DNA of 64,000 nt from DATLNF01 sp046590575 (GTDB lineage Bacteria; Actinomycetota; Actinomycetes; BP-191). Positions 25,243 through 34,799 of this stretch are shown one piece after another; positions within the stretch are counted from its first letter, which is position 1; each line of letters opens with the position of its first letter. The notes below the pieces were generated by a model. The model was not told the origin of the DNA and searched no databases. It was given only the letters and a program-made list of their open reading frames with translations. The translations under genes and the position numbers were made by a program. The DNA lies in assembly GCA_046590575.1 (NCBI GenBank), contig JBKJUS010000214.1:1-64000 (forward strand). The letters are read 5' to 3'.

Positions 25243-27747
25243 TCAGTGCGTGGTCCGGGCCTGCTCGACCACGGAGCTCCATTGTTCGAGCAGCGCGAGC
25301 GCCCGTCCGGCGTCGGCGCCCTCGGCCCACAGGTGGGTGACTGCCTCAGCGGGGTCAGGTAGGACGAGAGCCCAGTCGCCGTTCGGTTCGACGACCCTTA
25401 CACCGTCGGTGGTGTCGACCAACCGGTCGGCTGCCGCCTCGACCACGGAGCGCATGACCGAACCCTTGGCCGCCCACGGAGTCGGGACGGCGCGACGGAG
25501 TACATGCGCGAGCGGGATCCGGGAGTCGATGTGACTGAGCGTGAGGTGGGTGCGCGCGACCAGCCCGACCAGCCGAACGAACGACGCGATGGCGTCGATC
25601 GAGGCGGCGAACTCCGGGATGATCATGCCGCCGCGCCCGTCGCCGGCGAAGATCACGTCCGGCGCAGCAGCGGCAGCCATCAGCTCGGCCCCGGAAAGCG
25701 GAGTCCACTGCACCTGCACGCCGTGGAAGCGGGTCACCTGTTCGGCGATTCGCGTCGTCGTGACAGGTAACGCCACCGTGCCGCCGCGGCGTTCGGCGGC
25801 GACCAGGTCAAGCAGGACCAGCAGGGCCCGGTCGTCGTGCACGAGGTGGCCTAGCTCGTCGACCATGGCTATTCGCTCTGCGCCGTGGTCGAACCGCACA
25901 CCGAAGGCGGCTTTCGAGGACGCGACAAGCTCACCCAGCCGCTCGATGCCGGACATGTGGTCGGCCAGGCTCTCCGTGGTCTGGGTCTCGTCGAGGCGAC
26001 CGTTCACCGTGAGCACGTCGATGCCGAGGCGGCCGAGGAGCGTGGGGAGCACGAGCGACGCCGTACCGCCGGCTGTGTCCACCACCACCTTGAGGCCGGC
26101 CTCCCGGATGCCCGTGGTGTCCACCCGGTGCAGCACCTCATGCGTGTACTGCTCCATGGCCCGCGGCGGGAAGCTCAGCTCGGCGATCTCACCCGGGAAG
26201 GCCCGCCGGAACTCCTGCCGGTAGAAGACCCGCTCGAGCTTGCGCTGCGCTGCGGGAGACAGGTCGGCGCCGGTGGCATCGAAGAAGACGATGTCGAGGC
26301 TCTGCGGATCGCCGTGGGTGGTCCGTAGGCTGATCCCGCCCACCGCCTCGGTGACGCTGACGTCGAAGCGGGTCACCGGCGTCGGCGCCACCTCAAGGTC
26401 CCGGACATCGATTGCGCTCGCCGTCAGTGCGCTGATCACCGCTCGTTTCAGCGCACGCGCGGCCCGCGAGGCGTCGCGGCTGGTGGTGACGACCGAGCCC
26501 TTCTTCAGCGTCGTCGCATACGCACTCGCCAGGCGCACGGCGAGCTCAGGCGTGATCTCGACGTTGACCAGTCCCGAGACACCCCGTGAGCCGAAGAGCG
26601 AGCGCTGCCCGCGGGACTCCCAGACAACGTTGGTGTTGACGACCGCGCCAGCCTCGATCGTCTTGTACGGGTACACCTTCACCGTGTGGGAGACGTAGGC
26701 CTGCTCCTCGACAAGGCACTCGTCCCCGATGATCGCGCCTTCTTCGACCCGGGCGCTGCGCATGATGTCGGTGTTCTTGCCGATCACGCAGCCGCGAAGG
26801 TTGACTCCGGCGCCGATGAACGCATTGTCGTGCACGACCGCGCGATGGAGGAAAGCGCCTTCTTTGACCACGACGTTGCTGCCGAGGACGGTGTACTCCC
26901 GCAGCTCTGCACCGGCCTCGACCTTCGCGTAGTCCCCGATGTACAGCGGACCTCGGAGCACGGCGTCAGGGTCGACCTCGGCACCCTCGCCCACCCACAC
27001 ACCGGGAGACATCTCGAATCCATCGATCTCGACGTCAACGTCACGGTTGAGAACATCCGCCTGGACCCGGAGGTAGCTCTCGTGGGTGCCGACGTCCTCC
27101 CAGTAGCCGTCGAACACGTGCCCATAGAGTGGCCCGCCGGTCGCGAGCAGCGCCGGAAACACGTCGGCCGAGAAGTCGACGGACTCTTTTGGCGCGATGT
27201 GGTCGAAGATCTCCGGGTCCATGACGTAGATGCCGGTGTTGACCGTGTCGGAGAAGACCTGGCCCCACGTCGGCTTCTCGTGGAATCGCTCGATCCGACC
27301 CTCGTCGTCCGTGATCACGATCCCGAACTCCAGTGGGTTGGTCATCCGCTTGAGCCCGACGGTGACCAGCGCCCCCTTGGCTCGGTGGAAGTCGACCATC
27401 GCACTGAGGTCGACGTCGGTGAGCGCGTCCCCGGAGATCACCAGGAAGGAGGAATCCCGCAACGCGTCCTCGGCGTTCTTGACGCTGCCCGCGGTGCCGA
27501 GAGGTGACTCCTCGGTGGCGTAGTCCAGAGCCATGCCGAACTCGTCGCCGTCACCGAAGTAGTTGCGCACGAGGCTGGCGAGGAATTGCACCGTCACCAC
27601 GGTTTCGGTGAACCCATGCCTGCGCAGGAGCGTGAGGACGTGCGCCATGATCGGCTTGTTGACCACGGGGAGCAGCGGTTTCGGCTGGTTGGCCGTCATC
27701 GGCCGTAGGCGGGTGCCCTCCCCGCCGGCCATGACGACCGCCTTCAC
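25243..27747 (-). CDS. mannose-1-phosphate guanylyltransferase-like protein with degenerate phosphomannomutase half
   Basis: 834 residues from a GTG with AAGGAG upstream. Residues 1 to about 235 form a nucleotidyltransferase (VVMAGGEGTRLRP, EKPTWGQVFSDTVNTGIYV, DGYWEDVGTHESY). About 250-370 are left-handed beta-helix hexapeptide repeats. From about 380 a phosphohexomutase-fold region follows whose motifs are eroded: RTTHGDP (475-481) where TASHNP is expected, DHGAER (620-625) for DGDxDR, and GDGRGG (702-707) for the GExSGH loop. The first half probably makes an NDP-sugar such as GDP-mannose, fitting the Ppm1 need; the second half is likely structural or regulatory. GTGA overlap with the phosphatidyltransferase upstream. 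Confidence 0.85.
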   Translation of the reverse strand: MKAVVMAGGEGTRLRPMTANQPKPLLPVVNKPIMAHVLTLLRRHGFTETVVTVQFLASLVRNYFGDGDEFGMALDYATEESPLGTAGSVKNAEDALRDSSFLVISGDALTDVDLSAMVDFHRAKGALVTVGLKRMTNPLEFGIVITDDEGRIERFHEKPTWGQVFSDTVNTGIYVMDPEIFDHIAPKESVDFSADVFPALLATGGPLYGHVFDGYWEDVGTHESYLRVQADVLNRDVDVEIDGFEMSPGVWVGEGAEVDPDAVLRGPLYIGDYAKVEAGAELREYTVLGSNVVVKEGAFLHRAVVHDNAFIGAGVNLRGCVIGKNTDIMRSARVEEGAIIGDECLVEEQAYVSHTVKVYPYKTIEAGAVVNTNVVWESRGQRSLFGSRGVSGLVNVEITPELAVRLASAYATTLKKGSVVTTSRDASRAARALKRAVISALTASAIDVRDLEVAPTPVTRFDVSVTEAVGGISLRTTHGDPQSLDIVFFDATGADLSPAAQRKLERVFYRQEFRRAFPGEIAELSFPPRAMEQYTHEVLHRVDTTGIREAGLKVVVDTAGGTASLVLPTLLGRLGIDVLTVNGRLDETQTTESLADHMSGIERLGELVASSKAAFGVRFDHGAERIAMVDELGHLVHDDRALLVLLDLVAAERRGGTVALPVTTTRIAEQVTRFHGVQVQWTPLSGAELMAAAAAPDVIFAGDGRGGMIIPEFAASIDAIASFVRLVGLVARTHLTLSHIDSRIPLAHVLRRAVPTPWAAKGSVMRSVVEAAADRLVDTTDGVRVVEPNGDWALVLPDPAEAVTHLWAEGADAGRALALLEQWSSVVEQARTTH

Positions 27748-28373
27748 GCTGCTCCTTCTGCTGTCCGCGTCAGCTGGCGGGTCTGGAGGGCGTAAAGCGC
27801 GCCCGCCCACCAGTACAGAGCAATGCCCCAGAGCACAAACGCCCAACCCAATGGGCGCGACACCGTGCCAACCACGTTGTCGAAGGTGGCCGCCAGCAGC
27901 AGCGGGAAGGCGTAGAGCAGGTTGAAGGTGGCGGCCTTACCGAGGAAGTTGACCGGGAGCGGGCCATAGCCGTGCCGCCGGAGGACCGGCAGCAGCGCTG
28001 TGATGAACACGTCACGCGCGAGAACTGCTGCGGTCACCCAGAGCGGGACGATGTCCCGCAGCGTGAAGGCGACGAGCGTCGTCACGACGTACAGCCGATC
28101 CGCGAGGGGATCGAGCAGTTGCCCCACTCGACTGGTCAGGCCGTACTTCCGGGCGATCTTTCCGTCGAAGTAGTCGGTCCAGCCGCTGATCATGAGGATG
28201 CCGAGTGCCCAGCCGTCGGCTTCTGGTCCCAACAGGCAGTACAGGAAGACCGGCACACCGACGAGCCGGAGCGCGCTGAGCACGTTCGGCACCGTCAACA
28301 CGCGATCCGTCGTCGGGAGGAGCGACGCGGGAGATCCGGCGACCACTCCCCGCCGCGCGCGACCGTCGGTCAC
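27744..28373 (-). CDS. CDP-alcohol phosphatidyltransferase (PgsA2-like)
   Basis: 209-residue membrane enzyme with about six hydrophobic segments. The signature DGxxARxxxxxxxxGxxxDxxxD is intact in DYFDGKIARKYGLTSRVG followed by QLLDPLADR. It swaps CMP of a CDP-lipid for an alcohol; position matches M. tuberculosis Rv1822 (PgsA2), so a phosphatidylglycerol-phosphate or cardiolipin-type product is likely. I start at GTG 28373 with GGGAGGG just upstream; the longer open frame reads through the tRNA-Pro gene and is an artefact. Confidence 0.88.
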   Translation of the reverse strand: MTDGRARRGVVAGSPASLLPTTDRVLTVPNVLSALRLVGVPVFLYCLLGPEADGWALGILMISGWTDYFDGKIARKYGLTSRVGQLLDPLADRLYVVTTLVAFTLRDIVPLWVTAAVLARDVFITALLPVLRRHGYGPLPVNFLGKAATFNLLYAFPLLLAATFDNVVGTVSRPLGWAFVLWGIALYWWAGALYALQTRQLTRTAEGAA

Positions 28374-28401
28374 CCGCGACCCTCCCGTAGAGCCGTGCCT
28401 G

Positions 28402-28475
<74 letters not shown>

Positions 28476-28541
28476 CCACCCGGTGGGTCCACGCTTCCGG
28501 GCGCGGTGACCTTACCAGCCTTCGCGGTCCGTGAAACGCGG

Positions 28542-29927
28542 TCACCGACCGGTGCGCTTCTCCTTCACCTTGACGCCGATCTCGATCGGCGAGCCTTCGA
28601 AGCCGAAGTCCTCGCGCAGCCGGCGTTCGATGAAGCGCCGGTACGCCGGCTCCAGAAAGCCGGTGGTGAACAGCACGAATCGCGGTGGACGGGTGCCGGC
28701 CTGGGTCGCGAAGAGGATTCGCGGAGCTTTCCCGCCTCGAGGGGGCGGCGGAGTTCGGGCGACGACCTCCCCGAGCCAGTTGTTGAGCTTCCCGGTCGGC
28801 ACTCGGCGATCCCAGGACGCCAGCGCGCGTTCCAAGTGCGGCGCGAGCTTGTCCACGCTGCGCCCGGTCTTCGCGCTGATGTTGACCCGCGACGCCCACG
28901 GCACCCGCTCGAGGTCGCTCAGCAGCTCTCGCTCGAGGTCGTAGCGCCGGTCCTCGTCGACGAGGTCCCACTTGTTGAGGGCGAGCACGAGCGCCCGACC
29001 GGCATCGATCACGGTGGAGATCACTCGCTGGTCCTGCTCGGTCAGGGGGATGCTGGCATCCACCAGGACAACGGCAACCTCGGCCGCTTCAAGCGCCCCG
29101 ATCGTGCGGACGCTGCTGTAGTACTCCGCACCGGTCGCCTCGCGCACCCTACGACGCAAGCCCGCTGTATCGACAAATCTCCAGGTCGACCCACCGAGTT
29201 CCACCAACGAGTCGACCGGATCACGCGTGGTGCCCGCAACGGGGTCAACCAGCACACGGTCTTCACCGAGAAGTCGATTCAACAATGACGACTTACCGAC
29301 ATTAGGACGTCCGATGAGGGCCACCCGGCGTGGACCGCCGGGCGGCTCGTGGTCCACGGGCGGGGCCGTCGGCAGGGCCGCCAGCACGGCGTCGAGCAGG
29401 TCGCCGCTCCCGCGTCCGTGCAGCGCACTCACCGGCAACGGCTCCCCCAGCCCGAGGTTCCACAGCTCGGCCGCGTCGCTCTCGGTTCGTGCGTCGTCCA
29501 CCTTGTTGGCCGCCAGGACGACGGGCCGGCCGGAGCGCTGGAGCACCTTGGCGACTACCCGGTCTGCCTCAGTCGCCCCGACGGTCGCGTCCACGACGAA
29601 CAGGACTGCATCCGCGGCCATCACCGCGATCTCCGCCTGCGCGGCGATCCGTGCCGACATGCCATCGGCGTCGGGATCCCAGCCTCCCGTGTCGACCACC
29701 GTGAAAGCCCGGCCATTCCAGGTCGCGTCATACGGCACGCGGTCCCGCGTCACCCCGGGCACGTCCTCGACCACCGCCTCCCGGCGGCCGAGAAACCGGT
29801 TGACGAGCGTCGACTTGCCCACGTTCGGCCGGCCCACGACGGCGAGCACAGGCAGCGGGGTGCGACTGTCTGCTGCTTCTGGATCATCCCCGGTGGGCAG
29901 CGCCCCGGTGGGTTGCGGATCGGTCAT
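28542..29927 (-). CDS. der: ribosome-assembly GTPase Der (EngA)
   Basis: 461-residue protein with two G domains in tandem and a C-terminal KH-like domain, acting in 50S assembly. First G domain: GRPNVGKST at about 32-40, DTGGW, NKVD. Second: GRPNVGKSS at about 207-215, [17 protein letters not shown]. The KH domain ends with [13 protein letters not shown]. The N-terminal 25 residues are an acidic extension usual in actinobacteria. ATGA overlap with the acyltransferase gene upstream, as part of a cmk-plsC-der run. Confidence 0.96.
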   Translation of the reverse strand: MTDPQPTGALPTGDDPEAADSRTPLPVLAVVGRPNVGKSTLVNRFLGRREAVVEDVPGVTRDRVPYDATWNGRAFTVVDTGGWDPDADGMSARIAAQAEIAVMAADAVLFVVDATVGATEADRVVAKVLQRSGRPVVLAANKVDDARTESDAAELWNLGLGEPLPVSALHGRGSGDLLDAVLAALPTAPPVDHEPPGGPRRVALIGRPNVGKSSLLNRLLGEDRVLVDPVAGTTRDPVDSLVELGGSTWRFVDTAGLRRRVREATGAEYYSSVRTIGALEAAEVAVVLVDASIPLTEQDQRVISTVIDAGRALVLALNKWDLVDEDRRYDLERELLSDLERVPWASRVNISAKTGRSVDKLAPHLERALASWDRRVPTGKLNNWLGEVVARTPPPPRGGKAPRILFATQAGTRPPRFVLFTTGFLEPAYRRFIERRLREDFGFEGSPIEIGVKVKEKRTGR

Positions 29928-30586
29928 CGCAAAGTCTCCTCAGCGGTGCGGACGTGGGCGGCGAGCGCGATCCGGATCTCCTCAGCCGCGGCGGCGACGG
30001 CGCGCCGAGACCGCGGGTCGGCGGCCGGAGTGACCAAGAACGACGGGCCGAAGACGACATCGATCCGGGACCGCCAGCGAGGCCACCGGGCGCCACGGGG
30101 CAACGCCCGTTCGGTGCCGAGGCAGGCCACCGGCACGATCGGGCAGTCCGGGGCTCGCAGGGCCAGGTAGGCGATGCCGTGCTGTACCTGCTCCAACGAG
30201 CCGCTCCCCCGAGTGCCCTCGGGGAACACGCCGAGAACCTCTCCTCGCTCCAGCACCGCGCGCGCTTGCCGCAGGGCTTCGCGGTCGGGCCGGCCCCGGT
30301 GCACCGGGATCTGTCCCAGCCAGCCGAGGGCACGAACCAACGGCCCCACGAACATCTCGGACTTCACCAGGAAGGTCGCCGGCCGGGGCAGGAAGGTGGC
30401 CACCACCGGACCGTCGATAATCCCCCGATGGTTACCCCCGACAATCACCCCACCCCGAGCAGGGACATGCTCAGACCCACTCACCCTCACGTTGAGGATA
30501 AGGCGAATCAGCAGCCGACCACCGGCGCGTGCGGCGGCGTACAGCCACGGTTTCGGCGTACCCGTCGTCGCCACCCAGTCGGTCAT
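29924..30586 (-). CDS. 1-acyl-glycerol-3-phosphate acyltransferase family (PlsC-like)
   Basis: 220 residues from an ATG that overlaps the cmk stop (ATGA); the open frame extends 17 codons further as shadow of cmk. The acyltransferase motif I HxxxxD is in [10 protein letters not shown], motif III is VFPEGTRG and a VPVACLGTE motif IV follows. A hydrophobic N-terminal stretch suggests peripheral membrane attachment. It would acylate lysophosphatidic acid or a similar acceptor. The cmk-plsC-der order is common in actinobacteria. Confidence 0.88.
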   Translation of the reverse strand: MTDWVATTGTPKPWLYAAARAGGRLLIRLILNVRVSGSEHVPARGGVIVGGNHRGIIDGPVVATFLPRPATFLVKSEMFVGPLVRALGWLGQIPVHRGRPDREALRQARAVLERGEVLGVFPEGTRGSGSLEQVQHGIAYLALRAPDCPIVPVACLGTERALPRGARWPRWRSRIDVVFGPSFLVTPAADPRSRRAVAAAAEEIRIALAAHVRTAEETLR

Positions 30587-31392
30587 GGTCCAGCCGCTTT
30601 CCGCGGTCGCCGTACGTCGACTCCCGCAGCCCGACACCGGTCTAGCACCGCCGCAACGACTTCGCCGATCGGCAGTTCGGTCGAGTCAATCTCGACGGCA
30701 TCAGCGGCTTGGACCAGCGGGCTCGCTACCCGGCTCGAGTCGCGCAGGTCGCGTCTCACCAGCTCGTCTCGGGTTCGGTCCAGTCCGGCATCGGGCTCCT
30801 GTCGAGACATCTGGCGATGCCGGCGGGTCGCTCGGGCATCACCCGAAGCCGTCAGAAACACCTTCACCGGTGCATCAGGTGCCACCGTGGTGCCGATATC
30901 GCGGCCCTCAACCACGATGCCGCCGCGGCCGATCACCGCCCGCTGCTCGGCCAGCAGTCGGGCCCGGATCGCCGGCGAGGCGGAAACGGCAGACACCGCG
31001 TTGGTCACCGCGCGAGAGCGAATCGGACCGCTGACGTCGACGCCGTCCACCGCGATCCGCGGCCGGCGTGGGCTGGTCCCGACGCCCAGGATGATCCGCG
31101 ACGCCAGCGACTCGAGCTGGTCAGCGCGGGCGAGGTCGAGATCCTCCTCGAGTGCTTGCCAGGTGACCGCTCGGTACATGGCGCCGGTGTCGAGGTAGCG
31201 GAGACCGAGCCGCTGCGCGACCCGGCGAGCCACCGTGCTCTTGCCCGATCCGGACGGTCCGTCGATGGCGATCACCAGCCGGTCGAGCGCGACCCGGGGC
31301 CCGGCGGCGGCAACCCGGGACACCGCGCTCGCTGGCGGGTGCTCCGGACCGGGGTGCGCGTTCGGTCCGGGCCGCGCGGCGGCCATGTCCAT
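30583..31392 (-). CDS. cmk: cytidylate kinase
   Basis: 269 residues from the ATG at 31392, which has GGAGG eleven bases upstream; ATG 31434 is an alternative. A 38-residue Pro/Ala-rich N-terminal extension precedes the kinase. The P-loop is IDGPSGSGKST (about 43-53), followed by LGLRYLDTGAMYRAVTW, a CMP-binding insert, VVEGRDIGTTVAPDA and TRRHRQMS. It phosphorylates CMP and dCMP. ATGA overlap with plsC. An AT-rich island separates it from tyrA, suggesting its own promoter. Confidence 0.93.
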   Translation of the reverse strand: MDMAAARPGPNAHPGPEHPPASAVSRVAAAGPRVALDRLVIAIDGPSGSGKSTVARRVAQRLGLRYLDTGAMYRAVTWQALEEDLDLARADQLESLASRIILGVGTSPRRPRIAVDGVDVSGPIRSRAVTNAVSAVSASPAIRARLLAEQRAVIGRGGIVVEGRDIGTTVAPDAPVKVFLTASGDARATRRHRQMSRQEPDAGLDRTRDELVRRDLRDSSRVASPLVQAADAVEIDSTELPIGEVVAAVLDRCRAAGVDVRRPRKAAGP

Positions 31393-31557
31393 GGTGCCGG
31401 TCGCCTCCGAACGGTCGGTGTCCCGCGTGCGCATGAGGGTGTCACGGCGCTCGTGCGGGGAGTTGCGGGTCAGCCTATCCGCCGCGGCCTGGAAGATCCC
31501 ATGCGCCGGGGGGCGGTGCCCGACGTCGTAGCCACGAACCCACATCGCACTATATTA

Positions 31558-31571
31558 TTAAACAGATTTAA
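31558..31571. promoter_or_regulatory. 14-base A/T-rich palindrome between tyrA and the cmk promoter region
   Basis: TTAAA-CAGA-TTTAA, 5-base arms and a 4-base spacer, inside a 35-base island (31550-31582) that is almost pure A/T. It lies about 170 bases upstream of cmk and 20 bases past the tyrA stop. It may be a promoter core or protein-binding site; the arms are too weak for a GC-style terminator. Confidence 0.35.
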
Positions 31572-31590
31572 CGATAAAGATCCGTGACTT

Positions 31591-32667
31591 CTATCGGGTC
31601 CGGTGAGCTGCCCACCCGGCTGCCTCAAGCGCGCCCAGGAGGGTGGCCACCTGGTCGCCCCGCACCTCAAGGTCGACGAACCCCACAGGATGGTCCGCCG
31701 CGTGCTCGATCATCAGATCCTCCACGTTGACTCCGGCCGCCCCCGCTGCAGTGAGCAGGCGGGCCAGCTCCCCAGGGCGGTCGGCGAGCACGACACCGAC
31801 CCGGGCCCAGTCCGGGCGCCGGGCGGAGTTGACCTTGCCGGGAAGCAGCGCTCGGGCCGTATTGCCGTCTACGAGCAGGGCGCGTACCGCGGACCGGTTG
31901 CCCTCCGCCAAGGCGTTGGCTACCGCGGCGAGCTGGCTGGCGAGCTCGTGGAGTACGCCGGCCAGACTGGCCGCGTTGGCGGTGGCGATGTCGCTCCAGA
32001 GGTCGGGGTCGCTGTCCGCCAGTCGCGTCGTGTCCCTGAATCCGGTGCCCGCCAGGATCGGACCGAGTGGCCCGGTGGTGGCGAGCGCCGACGCGAGCGC
32101 CGAGGCCGTCAGCTGAGGCGCATGCGAGACGACCGCGAGGATGGCGTCATGCTCGGTTGCTGACACCTTCACCGGTCGTGCGCCACAGAGTTCGGCCAGC
32201 GACGTGACATCGTCGATGGCCTCCGTCGTGGAGGTCCGATGTGGCGTGACCGCCCACACCGCGTGGTCGAACAACTCGGGCTGCGCTGCTCCCGGTCCAC
32301 CACGCTCTCGTCCGGCGATCGGATGTCCTCCGCAGATTCTGGACGTATCGAACGCCAAAGCCTCGATCTCATGAAGGACGTGAGACTTAGCGGAGGCCAC
32401 ATCGCTCATAGTTGATCTGATATTGAGACCTTCTAAGGCAACAATGCACCCGATGATCGCCTCAGGCGGCACTGCCAGCACGACGTGCTCACAGTCTGCC
32501 AAATCGGCTAGCTCGACGGCCCGGCCGGCACCCAGCGCTGCGGCGGCCGCGGCCCGGCCGGCCGACTGATCCACGAGGAGGGCTGAGCGCCCGGCCCGAG
32601 CCAACGCCAGCCCGATCGAAGTGCCGATCAGACCGGTCCCGACGACACCGACCTGCCCTAAGCTCAC
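31591..32667 (-). CDS. tyrA: prephenate dehydrogenase with C-terminal ACT domain
   Basis: 358 residues. The N-terminal Rossmann domain has VGVVGTGLIGTSIGLALA (about 5-22), then DVASAKSHV and the catalytic histidine region CGGHPIAGRERGG, VSHAPQ. A helical dimerisation domain follows, and from about residue 290 an ACT domain (GVVLADRPGELARLLTAAG), the usual site for feedback by tyrosine. It converts prephenate to 4-hydroxyphenylpyruvate. The GTG start overlaps the aroH stop (GTGA), so consecutive pathway enzymes are translated together. Confidence 0.94.
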   Translation of the reverse strand: MSLGQVGVVGTGLIGTSIGLALARAGRSALLVDQSAGRAAAAAALGAGRAVELADLADCEHVVLAVPPEAIIGCIVALEGLNIRSTMSDVASAKSHVLHEIEALAFDTSRICGGHPIAGRERGGPGAAQPELFDHAVWAVTPHRTSTTEAIDDVTSLAELCGARPVKVSATEHDAILAVVSHAPQLTASALASALATTGPLGPILAGTGFRDTTRLADSDPDLWSDIATANAASLAGVLHELASQLAAVANALAEGNRSAVRALLVDGNTARALLPGKVNSARRPDWARVGVVLADRPGELARLLTAAGAAGVNVEDLMIEHAADHPVGFVDLEVRGDQVATLLGALEAAGWAAHRTR

Positions 32668-33026
32668 TGGGGCAGATCCGTGCGCAACTGCTGAGCGCCG
32701 CGCAGGTAGACGTGGCGAATGTCTGCACGCCGTTGGTCGGTGTTCACATGGGCGAGAAGTCGGATGACGCGAGGCATCGCGCCGGGCACGTCAATCTCGG
32801 CGGCGCAGAGCAGGGGCACGTCGGTGATGCCGAGCTGACGGGCTGCGTAGGCCGGAAAGTCGGCCTTGAGGTCAGGCGTCGCGGTGAAGATGACGCTGAT
32901 CAGGTCACCCGGCTCGATCTCGTTGCGCTCGAGCACTGCGAGGATCAGCTCAGCGGCGGCGCCAAGAATTTCGTCCCGCTCATCAGCGGACACCTGGATC
33001 GCACCGCGAATCGCTCTGACCGTCAC
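32664..33026 (-). CDS. aroH: chorismate mutase, AroH class
   Basis: 120 residues from a GTG with AGGAG six bases upstream, placing VRAIRGAIQV at the N terminus as in Bacillus AroH; the open frame runs 23 codons further without family match. The trimeric AroH fold shows in DERDEILGAAAELILAVLERN, IEPGDLISVIFTATPDLKA, FPAYAARQLG, the CAAEIDVPGAMPRVIR active-site region and a C-terminal VYLRGAQQLR. It makes prephenate, the substrate of the overlapping tyrA. Confidence 0.93.
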   Translation of the reverse strand: MTVRAIRGAIQVSADERDEILGAAAELILAVLERNEIEPGDLISVIFTATPDLKADFPAYAARQLGITDVPLLCAAEIDVPGAMPRVIRLLAHVNTDQRRADIRHVYLRGAQQLRTDLPQ

Positions 33027-33343
33027 GAGCCACTCCTGCTCAGTTCGAGGCGCCAGCCGACATCGATGGAGCACCATAGCGCTCCCTTGCTTCATCGGCT
33101 ATGCGACATACCGATGCATAGTTTCACCGTGATGACTGCTTAACGGTTTACTGACAAAGGCGTTCATTTACTTAAGGACTCTCGACGATCTCAGCTGATC
33201 CCCTGGTAGGTAGTTGCGTCTGTGCAGGTCGATATACCGATTTAGAAATCCGCGGCCAGACCTCGGGCGGCGCGACAAGTCATTCTGTCTTGCCAGCGCT
33301 CTACAGCTGAGTTGTTTTAGCGACTTAGCTCTGAAGCGGGAAA
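33027..33343. other. 317-bp gene-free, lower-GC region upstream of aroH
   Basis: GC falls to near 50% here against about 70% in the genes. It should hold the promoter of the aroH-tyrA unit. Seen on the minus strand: two small hairpins, one CATCGG/CCGATG extended by TATG/CATA (within 33087-33115) and one GGAGC/GCTCC (within 33070-33090), and a 22-codon reading frame (ATG at about 33166) that could be a leader peptide but is not rich in aromatic residues. A GATTT-AG-AAATC palindrome lies near 33238. No convincing gene. Confidence 0.5.
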
Positions 33344-34090
33344 CTAGTGTGTCGTTGTATCGGTACCCGCGTCGTAGAGACCCGCGATCTCGGCAGCGGT
33401 CAGCCGTCTTGTCTTACCCGGCTTGAGCGCGCCAAGAGCGACCGGACCGACGTGGGTGCGCACCAGGCGGCGAACTGGATGCCCGGCAGCCTCGCAGAGG
33501 CGACGGACGATGCGATTGCGGCCTTCGTGGATCACCATCTCCAGCAGGGTCCGTCCTTCACCCGACCCGACGACCCGGACTGCGTCGACGTGGGCCGGAC
33601 CGTCATCGAGCTCCACGCCGCGACGGAGCGCTCGTAGGGTGTCCTTGCCGACCGTGCCCGTGACCTCGATGAGATACGTCTTGGGTACGGCGTGCGACGG
33701 ATGGGTCAACACGTTGGCGAGCTCGCCGTCGTTGGTGAGCAGGAGAAGCCCTTCGGTGTCCGCGTCAAGCCGGCCGACGTGGAAGAGACGATCAGCCCGG
33801 TTGGCGATGAGGTCGGCGACCGTGGGCCGTCCCCGGTCGTCGTCCATGGTCGTGACGACGCCTCGCGGCTTGTTCAAGGCGAGGTAAGTCCGGTCCGGCG
33901 AGGTCACCACCCGCATTCCGTCCACGGTGACGACTGCCGAGGCGGGGTCGACCCGCATGCCCTGTACCCGCACCACGGCACCGTTGACGGCGACCCGCCC
34001 TTCCTCGATGAGTTGCTCACAGGCCCGCCGTGAGGCGACGCCTGCCTCGGCGAGCACCTTCTGCAAACGTATGCCCTCTCGATCAGCCAT
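33344..34090 (-). CDS. 23S rRNA pseudouridine synthase, RluB/RsuA family
   Basis: 248 residues. An S4 RNA-binding domain (about 5-50: IRLQKVLAEAGVASRRACEQLIEEGRV without a break) precedes the RsuA/RluB catalytic domain with LNKPRGVVTT and the catalytic aspartate in GRLDADTEGLLLLTNDG, then PKTYLIEVTG and MVIHEGRNRIVRRLCEA. It probably modifies 23S rRNA near the peptidyl transferase centre. The conserved neighbourhood (scpA, scpB, this gene, cmk, der) matches M. tuberculosis Rv1709-Rv1713, with aroH and tyrA inserted. Confidence 0.93.
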   Translation of the reverse strand: MADREGIRLQKVLAEAGVASRRACEQLIEEGRVAVNGAVVRVQGMRVDPASAVVTVDGMRVVTSPDRTYLALNKPRGVVTTMDDDRGRPTVADLIANRADRLFHVGRLDADTEGLLLLTNDGELANVLTHPSHAVPKTYLIEVTGTVGKDTLRALRRGVELDDGPAHVDAVRVVGSGEGRTLLEMVIHEGRNRIVRRLCEAAGHPVRRLVRTHVGPVALGALKPGKTRRLTAAEIAGLYDAGTDTTTH

Positions 34091-34163
34091 AACTCCACCA
34101 AAGCGTGAGACGAATACGACTCATATGGCTAACGTTGACAACGAGGATTTGCCCGGCCGACAT

Positions 34164-34799
34164 CTAGAGGTCCGCGTCGAACTCGTCGAGGTCGACCGGG
34201 AGCAGCGGCGCGAGCGAAGGCAGCTGGTCCACCGAAGACAGACCGAGACGCTCGAGGAAGTAGGTGGTGGTGCCGTAGAGATGGGCACCGCTGGACTCGT
34301 CCTGGCGGACTTCGCAGATCAGCCCGCGGCTGAGCAGGGTACGCACCACCCCGTCGACACCCACTCCGCGGATCGCCGCTATCGACTGCCGGCTCACCGG
34401 CTGGCGATACGCCACTACGGCCAAGGTTTCCAGCGCCGCCTGGGTCAACCGCGCACTCTGACCGTCGAGCACGAAGCGTTCGACGTAAGGAGCGCAGTCC
34501 TCCGCAGTGAACAGCCGCCAACCCTCCCCTACCTGCCTGAGGTCGAAGCCCCTCCCCTCCTCCCGGAACGATGAGCTCATCCGGTGAAGCTCTGCGGCGA
34601 TGTCGACACGCGACTGCTCCGTCACCTGGGCAAGCAAACCCTCCGCAACAGGCTCATCGACGACCAGCAGGATGGCCTCCAAGATCCTGCTCAACGGCGG
34701 CCCGGACGTTATGTCAAGCACTGACGATGTGTCTGAGGGTCTAGACCACGCCTCGTCTCGGCTCATTTCCACCGGCGAGGGCGCCGGGTCCTCGGTCAT
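34164..34799 (-). CDS. scpB: segregation and condensation protein B
   Basis: 211 residues, with an N-terminal disordered acidic stretch of about 35 and two winged helices: LSRILEAILLVVDEPVAEG, RGFDLRQVGEGWRLFT, then LTQAALETLAVVAYRQPVSR and IRGVGVDGVVRTLLSRGLI. It forms the SMC-ScpAB condensin regulator with ScpA. The ATG overlaps the scpA stop by ATGA. The C terminus is Asp-rich (DEFDADL). Confidence 0.94.
   Translation of the reverse strand: MTEDPAPSPVEMSRDEAWSRPSDTSSVLDITSGPPLSRILEAILLVVDEPVAEGLLAQVTEQSRVDIAAELHRMSSSFREEGRGFDLRQVGEGWRLFTAEDCAPYVERFVLDGQSARLTQAALETLAVVAYRQPVSRQSIAAIRGVGVDGVVRTLLSRGLICEVRQDESSGAHLYGTTTYFLERLGLSSVDQLPSLAPLLPVDLDEFDADL

Noticed and set aside
33116..33166. Aromatic leader peptide controlling aroH
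   Set aside because: The 22-codon frame has only single Phe and Tyr codons and no terminator pair after it, so attenuation is not supported.
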